The notes below the pieces were generated by a model that searched no databases, was not told the origin of the DNA, and was given only the letters and a program-made list of their open reading frames with translations. Positions 1 through 7,125 of a DNA stretch of 17,369 bases are shown here, piece after piece (positions within the stretch are counted from its first letter, which is position 1; each line of letters begins with the position of its first letter). The position numbers and the translations under genes are program-made. This stretch comes from Candidatus Tenebribacter mawsonii (GTDB lineage Bacteria > Cloacimonadota > Cloacimonadia > Cloacimonadales > TCS61): contig JAVCCD010000201.1 of NCBI GenBank assembly GCA_030765665.1, forward strand, positions 1-17,369. The letters are read 5' to 3'.

Positions 1-46
1 CCTATTGTTATCAAAAGAGTTAGAATATAAATAATTCTGTTATGCA

Positions 47-646
47 CTATTCTGTTACCGAATATCTTCTTTTAAATGCATTGCTCAAAGTGAGTGAACT
101 TGTATATTCTATATCTCCACCAAAAGGAAGACCTGTTGAAAGTCTGGTAATTTTAACATTTTTATCTTCAAATTGCGCTGCTAAAAAATTTATAGTGCTT
201 TCACCTTCTGCAGATGGATTTAATGCTAAAATTATTTCGTTAATCTCTCCCGAATTTATGATTTTTTCCAATTTTGGAAAACTTATCTCATCCGGTCCTA
301 TCCCATCCAGTGGGGAAAGTAGTTCATTCAAAACAAAATATTTACCTCTAAACTCATGAAGATCTTCGATCAGATATGCGTCTTGCGTGTTTTCTACAAC
401 ACAAATGACATTAGATAATCTAGTAACATCGCTGCAAAATTTACATGGTTCCGTTTCTGATAACATATTACAGCTAGAGCAATTTTTATAACTCTGCACA
501 GCATCTTTTATAGAATCAGCTAGATTCATTGCATCGGTTTTTTCTTTGCTAATGAGATGAATTGCTAGTCGTTGTGCTGTTTTAGATCCAATGCCAGGAA
601 GTTTTTTCAAGTTAACTACAAGATCTTCTAGTAAACCATTAAACAT
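47..646 (-). CDS. recR: Recombination mediator protein RecR
   Basis: RecR acts with RecF/RecO in the cytoplasm, helping to load RecA at single-strand gaps during recombinational repair. The 199-aa length is normal for the family. All family landmarks are visible: a helix-hairpin-helix around residues 15-29 (LPGIGSKTAQRLA), a four-cysteine zinc finger (C56, C59, C68, C71), and a Toprim domain from about residue 79 (VICVVEN...) with the ALNPSAEGE motif at 141-149. The C-terminal GLPFGGDIEY box (172-181) is also present. It lies 38 bp downstream of ybaB/ebfC, the usual recR neighbour, and is probably co-transcribed with it. The common upstream partner dnaX is not here. No convincing terminator was seen in the 46 bp downstream; there is only a weak 5-bp stem. 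Confidence 0.97.
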   Translation of the reverse strand: MFNGLLEDLVVNLKKLPGIGSKTAQRLAIHLISKEKTDAMNLADSIKDAVQSYKNCSSCNMLSETEPCKFCSDVTRLSNVICVVENTQDAYLIEDLHEFRGKYFVLNELLSPLDGIGPDEISFPKLEKIINSGEINEIILALNPSAEGESTINFLAAQFEDKNVKITRLSTGLPFGGDIEYTSSLTLSNAFKRRYSVTE

Positions 647-684
647 GATATTTTACCCTTTTGCAAATATTATTTTATGTTTAT

Positions 685-1011
685 CTAAAACATTCCTGGA
701 ATTTTCATTCCACCAGTTAGCTTGCCCATTTCTTCTTCACTAGATTTAGCAATTTTGTCATGAGCTTCATTAACAGCTGCAATTATAAGATCTTCTAACA
801 TTTCAATATCATCAGGATCTACGACTTCCTTATCAATATTCAAAGAGATGAGTTGGTTTTTACCATTCATTTGTACTTTGATCATTCCACCACCAGAAGT
901 TCCTTCAACAATTTTATTTGCAAGTTCCTCTTGAGTTTTCATCATCTCATCCTGCATTTTTTTGGCTTGCTTCATCAAATCTTGCATTCCTTTTTTTCCA
1001 CCAGGAAACAT
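685..1011 (-). CDS. ybaB: YbaB/EbfC family nucleoid-associated protein
   Basis: This is a small homodimeric DNA-binding protein that coats DNA in the YbaB/EbfC manner, and it is almost always found next to recR. The 108-aa protein has the family pattern: a charged, Met-rich N-terminal helix (MQDLMKQAKKMQDEM), a central Gly-rich strand pair (GTSGGGMIKVQMNG), the conserved VDPDDIEMLEDLI segment, and a flexible Gly/Met-rich tail. The start is supported by a GGAGG Shine-Dalgarno just upstream (about 1017-1021). A promoter-like TTGACT/TTTATT pair with 17-bp spacing lies farther upstream at 1213-1241. It is probably the first gene of a ybaB-recR unit. The function is inferred from the family; its role in this organism is unknown. 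Confidence 0.95.
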   Translation of the reverse strand: MFPGGKKGMQDLMKQAKKMQDEMMKTQEELANKIVEGTSGGGMIKVQMNGKNQLISLNIDKEVVDPDDIEMLEDLIIAAVNEAHDKIAKSSEEEMGKLTGGMKIPGMF

Positions 1012-1058
1012 ATCGAATCCTCCATATTATATTTTTTATAATTTCTGCAAAATTGCGA

Positions 1059-1164
1059 TTGTCATTGCGAGGAGTGTAGCTACGTGGCAATCATTTCTTT
1101 CTCTTCTTTCAAGATTAGAGATTGCTTCGTTTGTAACAGCATGAAGAAATCTCGCAAAGACATG
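1059..1164. repeat. Degenerate dispersed palindromic repeat (intergenic)
   Basis: The rsmI-ybaB gap holds an imperfect inverted repeat. The outer arms are TTGTCATTGCGAG (1059-1071) and CTCGCAAAGACAT (1151-1163), which match at 11 of 13 positions when one is reverse-complemented. Inner arms GCAATC (1087-1092) and GATTGC (1120-1125) are perfect complements. The text ATTGCGAGGAG...ACGTGGCAATC...GAGATTGCTTCG matches a palindromic repeat I know from intergenic regions of many unrelated bacteria, often mis-called as a short ORF reading VIARSVATWQS; that reading is present here on the plus strand. The right arm is more diverged than the left, suggesting an old copy. It encodes nothing and may be a MITE-like or structured RNA element. 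Confidence 0.7.
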
Positions 1165-1212
1165 TTAAAGCAAGCTCTCTCTTAAAACACTCTATTTTGC
1201 AGAACTCTTCTC

Positions 1213-1241
1213 AATAAATTTTTTACTACTATTAAAGTCAA
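1213..1241 (-). promoter_or_regulatory. Possible sigma-70-like promoter for ybaB-recR
   Basis: On the minus strand TTGACT (1241-1236) is followed after 17 bases by TTTATT (1218-1213), which matches TATAAT at 4 of 6 positions. It begins just after the rsmI stop codon and would read through the palindromic repeat into ybaB. This is sequence resemblance only; such hexamers are common in AT-rich DNA. Confidence 0.3.
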
Positions 1242-1245
1242 ATTA

Positions 1246-2082
1246 TTATTCATCAATATCTAGTTCTAAAGCGATTTGATATATTCTATTTTTAAATTCA
1301 CCTGTCTCATCTGATACAAGTTTTACTGCTGTTTTTTTAGTTTCACCATTCTTAATTAATTTTATTAGTTTATCTTTTAATTCTTCGTTACTTATATCTT
1401 TCTTTTTTGCTCCTTCTACAATTACTACAAATTCACCTTTTAATACAATTTGTTCAGGTTGATCAATGATGCTTTTCAAAGTTGTACGATTAAATGTTTC
1501 ATAAATCTTGGAGATTTCACGAACGACAGTTATTTTGCGATCTCCCAAATGATTATATAACTTTTGGAAGAATTTATGCAATTTATGAGGTGCTTCATAA
1601 AAAATAAGAGTATTTTCATTTTCCTTAATATTATCTAATAATATTTCTCGTGTTTTGTTTTTTTCAGGTAAGAAGCCAATAAATTGGAATCTTTCACAAT
1701 TTAAACCTGATGCAACCAATGCAGGGATGAAAGCAGTTGCACCTGGGAGTACTTCTACTTGAAATCCAGAATTGATCGCTTCGCTAATAATGATACTTGA
1801 AGGATCAGAAATTCCAGGTGTTCCTGCGTCTGAGATTATTGCAATATCGTCACCATTTTGTAATTTATAAATTAATTGATCTACACGTTTGCGCTCATTA
1901 AATTTATGATAACTTATCATTTGGTTTTCAATATTATAATGGTTCAGAAGTTTCTTAGAAGTCCTTGTATCTTCTGCTCCAATTAGTGACACATGTTTTA
2001 AAACATCGACTGCTCTAAATGTCATATCCGCCAAGTTTCCAATTGGAGTAGGAACAATGTATAAAATCCCAGTTTTTTTCAT
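1246..2082 (-). CDS. rsmI: 16S rRNA (cytidine1402-2'-O)-methyltransferase RsmI
   Basis: RsmI uses S-adenosylmethionine to 2'-O-methylate C1402 in the decoding centre of 16S rRNA. The 278-aa protein belongs to the tetrapyrrole-methylase fold. The N-terminal motif LYIVPTPIGNLADMT (7-21) and GAEDTRTSKKLL (35-46) are diagnostic for RsmI. The SAM-binding loop SDAGTPGISDP lies at 84-94. GATAFIPALVASGL (114-127), the GFLPEK segment, and YEAPHKL with VREISKIYE also follow the family. The Shine-Dalgarno is weak (AAGAGTG a few bases before ATG). It lies just below the terminator of the nucleoside transporter operon, so it should have its own promoter or depend on readthrough. The C-terminal extension (about 225-278) is Lys/Glu-rich, as is common in RsmI. 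Confidence 0.96.
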   Translation of the reverse strand: MKKTGILYIVPTPIGNLADMTFRAVDVLKHVSLIGAEDTRTSKKLLNHYNIENQMISYHKFNERKRVDQLIYKLQNGDDIAIISDAGTPGISDPSSIIISEAINSGFQVEVLPGATAFIPALVASGLNCERFQFIGFLPEKNKTREILLDNIKENENTLIFYEAPHKLHKFFQKLYNHLGDRKITVVREISKIYETFNRTTLKSIIDQPEQIVLKGEFVVIVEGAKKKDISNEELKDKLIKLIKNGETKKTAVKLVSDETGEFKNRIYQIALELDIDE

Positions 2083-2100
2083 TCACTCTTACCCGATATT

Positions 2101-2136
2101 ATAAAGAAAGGAAGCCCCAAACTTTCAGGGGCTTCC
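2101..2136 (-). terminator. Intrinsic terminator of the nucleoside ABC transporter operon
   Basis: This is a perfect 9-bp GC-rich stem, GGAAGCCCC (2110-2118) against GGGGCTTCC (2128-2136), with a 9-base loop. On the minus strand the stem is followed by TTTCTTTAT. It begins 29 bases after the stop codon of the lipoprotein gene and ends before rsmI starts, so it separates the two transcription units. Confidence 0.92.
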
Positions 2137-2164
2137 AATTTATAATAAGTAACAATTTACTAAT

Positions 2165-3175
2165 TTACATCGTCCATTCTGCAAAAGTATCAGGTGTACT
2201 TGGAACAACTATCTCACCGGATATAACTTTAGCTTTAAGTTCTTCAACTTCTTCTAAGATATCAGCAGGAACAAGTTTGTAAGATGTAGGTGCGATACCA
2301 ACTCCACCTTCTTTTAAGCCGTAAACAACAGTTGTTCCGCCTGGGAATTCACCTTTAACTAATAGGGCAGCAACATTGAAAATTGCATTATCTACTCTTT
2401 TCATTGCTGAAGTAATAACATGCTCAGGAGCTAGAGAATTTTGGTCTCTATCAACACCAATCGCAAATTTATCTTGTTCTTTCGCTGCTTCAATAACACC
2501 ATCACCTACACCACCTGCAGCATGATAAACTATATCAGCACCATTTTCATACATCTGATTTGCAATTGCTTTTCCTTTGGCTGCATCTGTAAAAGAATCT
2601 GCATACTGAGCTAATACTTCTGCATCAGGATTTGCCAATTTCACACCAGCTTTGAAACCATATTCGAATTTCTCGATCAATGGGAACTTCATTCCACCAA
2701 CAAAACCAACTTTATTAGTTGTAGTCATTTTACCAGCAATATAACCAACCAAGAATGATGGTTCCTGCTCTTTAAAAACAACACCAACAACATTTGCTGG
2801 AGTTTCTTCACCATAAGCATAATCGATAATAGCATATTTTTGATCTGGATTTCCTAAAGCTTTTTCTTTGATTGTATCACCCATCTTGAAACCGATACCC
2901 CAAATTAGATTATTTCCTGCATCAAGAAGAGTTTCCATATGTGGAGCATAATCTGCATCTTGAGTTGATTCAAGGTAACTGACTGAAAGAGCGAATTCTT
3001 TCTCAGCTCTTTTTAAACCTTCCCAGGCTGATTGATTGAATGATTGATCATTAATTCCACCAACATCGGTTACCATTGCAATCTTAATACCTGACTCTTT
3101 TTTTACCTGTCCACAACTAAAGATGGACATTACGAATAGCACAAGAACAAAAAACGTAATAATTCGTTTAAACAT
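2165..3175 (-). CDS. BMP/PnrA-family ABC transporter substrate-binding lipoprotein (probable nucleoside binding)
   Basis: This is the extracytoplasmic binding protein of the adjacent ABC importer, 336 aa from the chosen start. That ATG is preceded by a strong AAGGAGA site and gives a compact signal peptide ending in the lipobox-like IFSC with Cys21 as lipidation site. An upstream in-frame ATG at 3220 would add 15 residues and is less likely. The mature part starts with the family signature IAMVTDVGGINDQSFNQ and continues with SAWEGLKRA. YHAAGGVGDGVIEAA and GVDRDQNSLAPEHVITSAMKR are also characteristic. Characterised relatives (TmpC/PnrA, BmpA, NupN) bind purine or broader nucleosides; nucleoside specificity here is inferred. 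The gene is last in the operon, followed by a strong terminator and preceded by its own TTGACA box and leader palindrome. Confidence 0.93.
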   Translation of the reverse strand: MFKRIITFFVLVLFVMSIFSCGQVKKESGIKIAMVTDVGGINDQSFNQSAWEGLKRAEKEFALSVSYLESTQDADYAPHMETLLDAGNNLIWGIGFKMGDTIKEKALGNPDQKYAIIDYAYGEETPANVVGVVFKEQEPSFLVGYIAGKMTTTNKVGFVGGMKFPLIEKFEYGFKAGVKLANPDAEVLAQYADSFTDAAKGKAIANQMYENGADIVYHAAGGVGDGVIEAAKEQDKFAIGVDRDQNSLAPEHVITSAMKRVDNAIFNVAALLVKGEFPGGTTVVYGLKEGGVGIAPTSYKLVPADILEEVEELKAKVISGEIVVPSTPDTFAEWTM

Positions 3176-3202
3176 TTGCATCTCCTTTCCTATTTTTTTT
3201 AA

Positions 3203-3218
3203 GCTACTTACAAGTAGC
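3203..3218. promoter_or_regulatory. Perfect 16-bp palindrome in the leader of the lipoprotein gene
   Basis: The sequence GCTACTTACAAGTAGC has 7-bp self-complementary arms around a central AC. It lies 28 bases upstream of the preferred lipoprotein start codon and downstream of a TTGACA hexamer (3258-3263). It could be an operator for a dimeric repressor or a 5' mRNA hairpin. It is not a terminator for the upstream permease, because no U-run follows it on the minus strand; the U-run lies on the plus-strand side only. Confidence 0.4.
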
Positions 3219-3257
3219 ATTTTTTCCTTTTACAAAAGACGTTAAATCTGTTTTTAA

Positions 3258-3263
3258 TGTCAA
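3258..3263 (-). promoter_or_regulatory. TTGACA box, possible internal promoter for the lipoprotein gene
   Basis: A perfect TTGACA hexamer lies in the 98-bp gap between the second permease gene and the lipoprotein start. No good TATAAT partner is seen at 17 bases. A separate promoter would let the binding protein be made in excess over the membrane components, as is usual for such systems. Confidence 0.25.
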
Positions 3264-3273
3264 GTTATAAACA

Positions 3274-4224
3274 TTAATATTTACTTTCCTTCTCATATGG
3301 GATACCATCAGCTGATGGTGCTGCAGATTTTCCTACAAAACCAATGAGTACAACTATTGTAATGACATACGGTAACATACTAATCAATTGAGAAGATATC
3401 TCAAAATCAAATTGACCTAAAAATACAGCTAATCCTTGTGCTCCACCAAAGAGCAGGCATGCTAGTAATGCCCCTTGTGGCTTCCATTTACCAAATATCA
3501 TTGCAGCAAGTGCAATAAAACCATGACCGGAAATTAATGTTGGTCTGAAATTTGAAACAATTGCTAAACTCATAGCAGCCCCACCAAATCCCGCAAATAC
3601 ACCTGACATAATCACAGCAAAATAACGGATTCGCATTACATTTATCCCTAAAGTGTCAGCCGCTGTGGGATGCTCTCCTACAGATCTTAACCTTAAACCA
3701 TATTTTGTTTTATACATAAAGAACCAGATTAATAATACCATAAAGAAAGCTAAATATACTGTAGCATATTGGTTATCAAAAATAATATTCAAAAATGAGC
3801 CATCAGGAAAAACTCCATTTAACGGTCTGGGCATTTTATTATCAAGTGGAATAGATTTTGTCATTGTAGCTCCTTCAAAGAACATGCGACTGAGGAAGAG
3901 GGCTATTCCTGCACCCAAAAAATTGATTGCAATTCCTGAAACTACTTGATTTGCACCAAATGTAACACATGCAAAGGCATGTAGAAGTCCAAATAAACCA
4001 CCAGCTATACCTGCACCAATAAAGGCAATCCACGGATTTCCTACATAATACCCTATAGCTGCACCAATAAAGGCACCAATAACCATCATCCCTTCCAACC
4101 CAATATTGATAACACCGGAATTTTCTGATAATACTCCACCAAGAGATGTGTAGATCAGGGGTGTTGAATACATCAATGTTGTTCCAAGAATCAAGGCAAG
4201 ATTATTCAAAATTGTTTCTATCAT
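3274..4224 (-). CDS. Nucleoside-type ABC transporter permease 2 (NupQ/YufQ-like)
   Basis: This is an inner-membrane permease of the branched-chain amino acid/ribose permease superfamily (BPD_transp_2), 316 aa. About eight hydrophobic segments are visible. The strongly conserved SENSGVINIGLEGMMVIGAF region (about 33-52) is typical of the second permease in BMP-type nucleoside importers. Other family features are the loop GANQVVSGIAINFLG and the cytoplasmic coupling-type segment YKTKYGLRLRSVGEHPTAAD with TLGINV after it. The start codon overlaps the stop of the upstream permease by 4 bases (ATGA), indicating translational coupling. It should form a heterodimer with the 380-aa permease and dock on the double ATPase. 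Substrate assignment rests on the operon and family. Confidence 0.93.
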   Translation of the reverse strand: MIETILNNLALILGTTLMYSTPLIYTSLGGVLSENSGVINIGLEGMMVIGAFIGAAIGYYVGNPWIAFIGAGIAGGLFGLLHAFACVTFGANQVVSGIAINFLGAGIALFLSRMFFEGATMTKSIPLDNKMPRPLNGVFPDGSFLNIIFDNQYATVYLAFFMVLLIWFFMYKTKYGLRLRSVGEHPTAADTLGINVMRIRYFAVIMSGVFAGFGGAAMSLAIVSNFRPTLISGHGFIALAAMIFGKWKPQGALLACLLFGGAQGLAVFLGQFDFEISSQLISMLPYVITIVVLIGFVGKSAAPSADGIPYEKESKY

Positions 4225-5363
4225 TTTATACCCCCTTTTTTATTTTTTCTTGTTAAAATTACTTTTATTAGTTTTGGAATTGCAATGAAGAAAACAATTG
4301 AACCGATTACAATATTGATAACTTCAGAAGGTGCCTGCATAAATGGTTGAATCTTAGCCCCTCCATACTTTAGAGCACCAAATAATAGTCCAGCTAGAAT
4401 GCATCCCAAAGCGCTACTATTGGCTATCAAAGCAACAGCTATTCCATCAAATCCATAACCCTCCATTGCAGCTATTAACGTTACCTTATGAGAAACTCCA
4501 ACAACTTGCAATGCACCAGCAAGTCCGGCTAACCCACCTGCAATGAACATTGATATAATCATATTTTTATTTACATTGATTCCACCATATTCTGCTGCAA
4601 ATTTATTAAATCCAACAGCACGTAATCTATAGCCAAGTGCTGTTTTATTTAGAATGAACCAAACGAGAACAGCCATCAATACAGCAATTAAAAAACCCCA
4701 ATTCATTGGTGTTCTTAACAGATCTTTCCAGAATGGATGCTGTAATAACCATTCTCGACCAGCCTCTGATTGCTTCCATGTTTTAAGTATCATCATATTA
4801 GCTGTAGGCTGGATAGAATGGGATGTTTCTCCACCAGGTTTTTGAAATCCTTTGGTATAGATTAGGAAATTTTGGAAATATAAAGCTATCCAATTGAGCA
4901 TAATAGTTGATATTACCTCATGCACACCAAATTTAGCTTTGAAATATCCTGCAAGACCACCCCAAATACCAGCAGCTAAAACTGCTGAGATAATAACGAC
5001 AGGAATATGTATCAACAAGGGCAAATGCAGAAAATATCCAGCTGCAGTAGCAACAACTGCTCCGATAATATATTGTCCTTCTGCACCTATATTGAATAAA
5101 CCTGTCTTAAAAGCAAATGCTATGGAAAGTCCTGTTAGGATAAGAGGTGTAGCACGAACTATGGTGTAAGAGATATAACTCGGTTTAGAGAATATTCCAC
5201 GCAATATTATTCCATATGCTTGAAATGGATTAAAACCTGCAGCTGCAAGAAAAATTGCACCAACAACAAGTCCAAGAAATATTGAGATCAATGTAAAACC
5301 GATTGTTTTTTCTGTAGCAAAAATGTATAATTTTTTTCTTAATTCTTTTAATGTAAGTTTCAT
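4221..5363 (-). CDS. Nucleoside-type ABC transporter permease 1 (NupP/YufP-like)
   Basis: This is the larger of the two inner-membrane permeases, 380 aa, with many hydrophobic segments and a BPD_transp_2 signature. The typical first-permease text TPLILTGLSIAFAFKTGLFNIGAEGQYIIGA (split around residues 70-100) is clear. So are GVHEVISTIMLNWIALYF and the coupling-type ALGYRLRAVGFN followed by AAEYGGINV. A periplasmic loop around 165-210, rich in Lys/Trp/Glu, separates the two membrane halves. The gene overlaps its neighbours by 4 bases on both sides (ATGA), so ATPase, permease 1 and permease 2 are translationally coupled in one operon. The C-terminus ends in a basic tail (ILTRKNKKGGIK). Confidence 0.93.
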   Translation of the reverse strand: MKLTLKELRKKLYIFATEKTIGFTLISIFLGLVVGAIFLAAAGFNPFQAYGIILRGIFSKPSYISYTIVRATPLILTGLSIAFAFKTGLFNIGAEGQYIIGAVVATAAGYFLHLPLLIHIPVVIISAVLAAGIWGGLAGYFKAKFGVHEVISTIMLNWIALYFQNFLIYTKGFQKPGGETSHSIQPTANMMILKTWKQSEAGREWLLQHPFWKDLLRTPMNWGFLIAVLMAVLVWFILNKTALGYRLRAVGFNKFAAEYGGINVNKNMIISMFIAGGLAGLAGALQVVGVSHKVTLIAAMEGYGFDGIAVALIANSSALGCILAGLLFGALKYGGAKIQPFMQAPSEVINIVIGSIVFFIAIPKLIKVILTRKNKKGGIK

Positions 5364-6901
5364 TCGTTGCCTCCGCCTGCCATCATCAATCCCAGTTTTT
5401 CAACTTCGGCATCTTTTGCATCTACAATACCCACAATTTTCCCCTCATAAATCACAGCGATCCTATCCGAGACATTCATGATCTCATCTAATTCAAAAGA
5501 GATAAGGAAAACTGCTTTATTATTATCACGTTGTTCAATTAATGATTTATGAACAAATTCGATTGCGCCAACATCGAGACCTCTTGTTGGCTGGGCAGCA
5601 ATAAGTAAGTCAGGATCATTTGAAACTTCTCTGGCAATTATAACCTTCTGCTGATTCCCACCTGAAAGGTTTCTTGCCATTTTCGTTTCTTCTTTGGGAC
5701 GAACATCAAATTTATCGATCAACTCCTTTGCGTATACTTTAATGTTATCATATTGCAGAACACCTCTTTTAGCAAATGGATTTTTATAATAATTTTCTAA
5801 GATTGTATTTTCTGATATGTCGAAATCTAAAACAAGACCTCTTTTCTGTCGATCTTCCGGTATATGTGAGATCTTCTTACTAATTACCTGGAACGGTGTG
5901 CTATTTGTAATATCCTCTCCATTTATCTTTATCTTACCGGATTCAACTTTTCTGAGACCAGTTATTGCTTCTAATAATTCAGTTTGTCCATTTCCATCAA
6001 TACCAGCCAAACCGAGTATTTCTCCCTTTTTAACTGAAAGGTTGAGTTTATCTACAGCAATTATGTCTCTGTTATCTTTTACAACAAGACCTTCTATAGA
6101 GAAAATCTCATCGCCTGCTTCTTTTTCTTCTTTAGCAACACTAAAGCTAACCTCTCTTCCCACCATCTTCGACGCTAATCCTTCTTCATCAGTTTCTGAA
6201 ACAACTACTGTATCAATATGTTTTCCGCGTCTTATGATCAGGCAAAAATCTGCAGCTTCTATTATTTCTTTGAGTTTGTGACTGATAAGTATTATTGATT
6301 TCCCTTCTTTAGTAAGATTTTTAATTATTTGAATAAGCTCAACTATCTCTTGTGGTGTAAGAACTGCTGTCGGCTCATCTAGGATCAATATTTCTGCACC
6401 ACGATACAAAGCTTTAAGAATTTCTACTCTTTGCTGCATTCCTACAGAAATGTCCTCGATTTTAGCGTTAGGATCCACATAAAGCCCGTAACGATCTGAA
6501 ATCTCTTTAACATCTTTGAGTGCTTTTTTCATATTAAGTACACTCATCTTAGAAGTTGGTTCTCTACCTAAAATAATATTTTGTGCTACTGTAAATGGTT
6601 TGACAAGCATGAAGTGTTGGTGTACCATTCCTATCCCATGCTCAATGGCCACGTTAGGATTTGTGATATCTACCTTTTTACCATTTATCAATATTTCACC
6701 AGAAGTCGGGCTATATAGACCATACAAAATATTCATTAAAGTAGATTTTCCGGCTCCGTTTTCACCAAGAAGGGCATGAACTTTTCCTTTAAATACATCT
6801 AGATTTACAGAATCATTCGCTACGAAATCACCAAATTTTTTAGTGATATTTTTCATTTCAACCACTTTTCCGAGCGATTGTGTTACTTCTTCATATCCCA
6901 T
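5360..6901 (-). CDS. Nucleoside-type ABC transporter ATP-binding protein, double NBD (NupO/YufO-like)
   Basis: This 513-aa tandem ATPase energises the importer. NBD1 is complete: Walker A GENGAGKST (46-54), Q-loop at Q95, signature SVGMQQR (152-158), Walker B ILILDEP (171-177) and switch His208. NBD2 (about 265-505) is degenerate: its Walker A region GIDGNGQTE lacks the usual Lys, Walker B reads IAAQPTRGLD with Gln in place of the catalytic Glu, and the switch His is replaced in LISFELDE. LSGGNQQKV (412-420) is kept. This asymmetry is typical of the sugar/nucleoside tandem ATPases, so only one site is expected to hydrolyse ATP well. It is the first gene of the operon, with a GAGAGTG ribosome-binding site and a TTGACA box about 50 bases upstream. 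Confidence 0.95.
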   Translation of the reverse strand: MGYEEVTQSLGKVVEMKNITKKFGDFVANDSVNLDVFKGKVHALLGENGAGKSTLMNILYGLYSPTSGEILINGKKVDITNPNVAIEHGIGMVHQHFMLVKPFTVAQNIILGREPTSKMSVLNMKKALKDVKEISDRYGLYVDPNAKIEDISVGMQQRVEILKALYRGAEILILDEPTAVLTPQEIVELIQIIKNLTKEGKSIILISHKLKEIIEAADFCLIIRRGKHIDTVVVSETDEEGLASKMVGREVSFSVAKEEKEAGDEIFSIEGLVVKDNRDIIAVDKLNLSVKKGEILGLAGIDGNGQTELLEAITGLRKVESGKIKINGEDITNSTPFQVISKKISHIPEDRQKRGLVLDFDISENTILENYYKNPFAKRGVLQYDNIKVYAKELIDKFDVRPKEETKMARNLSGGNQQKVIIAREVSNDPDLLIAAQPTRGLDVGAIEFVHKSLIEQRDNNKAVFLISFELDEIMNVSDRIAVIYEGKIVGIVDAKDAEVEKLGLMMAGGGNE

Positions 6902-6951
6902 ATTACACTCTCTTTTATTAATAGATTATTTTTTGTTTTAATTAAGTGAAG

Positions 6952-6957
6952 TGTCAA
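6952..6957 (-). promoter_or_regulatory. TTGACA box upstream of the nucleoside transporter operon
   Basis: A perfect TTGACA hexamer lies 51 bases before the ATPase start codon in an AT-rich intergenic stretch. The region 17 bases downstream is A-rich without a clear TATAAT. It is the best promoter candidate for the four-gene importer operon. The call rests on sequence resemblance and position only. Confidence 0.3.
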
Positions 6958-7070
6958 GATTTATATAATTTGAATAGTATTTTAAATAAATCATAACATA
7001 GCTTTTCATGTTAGAAGTTAACAACAAGTCCAAAATTTAAACTGAATAAAATTAATTGTTGGAGATATAA

Positions 7071-7098
7071 TAAAAACAGGGAGCAAAAGCTCCCTGTT
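7071..7098 (-). terminator. Intrinsic terminator of the tdh-acpS-kbl operon
   Basis: This is a perfect 10-bp stem, AACAGGGAGC (7075-7084) against GCTCCCTGTT (7089-7098), with an AAAA loop. On the minus strand the stem runs into TGTTTTTATTATA. It lies 27 bases after the kbl stop codon. The same hairpin read on the plus strand lacks a good U-run, so it serves kbl. Confidence 0.93.
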
Positions 7099-7125
7099 AG
7101 TGTCTCTACCAACTCTAAATTGGAT

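Noticed and set aside
962..1144. Plus-strand 60-codon ORF ending in text like VIARSVATWQS
   Set aside because: This is the well-known spurious translation of the dispersed palindromic repeat; the first part is the antisense of ybaB and there is no ribosome-binding site.
5360..6100. Loss of catalytic Lys, Glu and switch His in the second ABC domain
   Set aside because: This looks like decay but is the normal asymmetric state of tandem ATPases in this transporter family.
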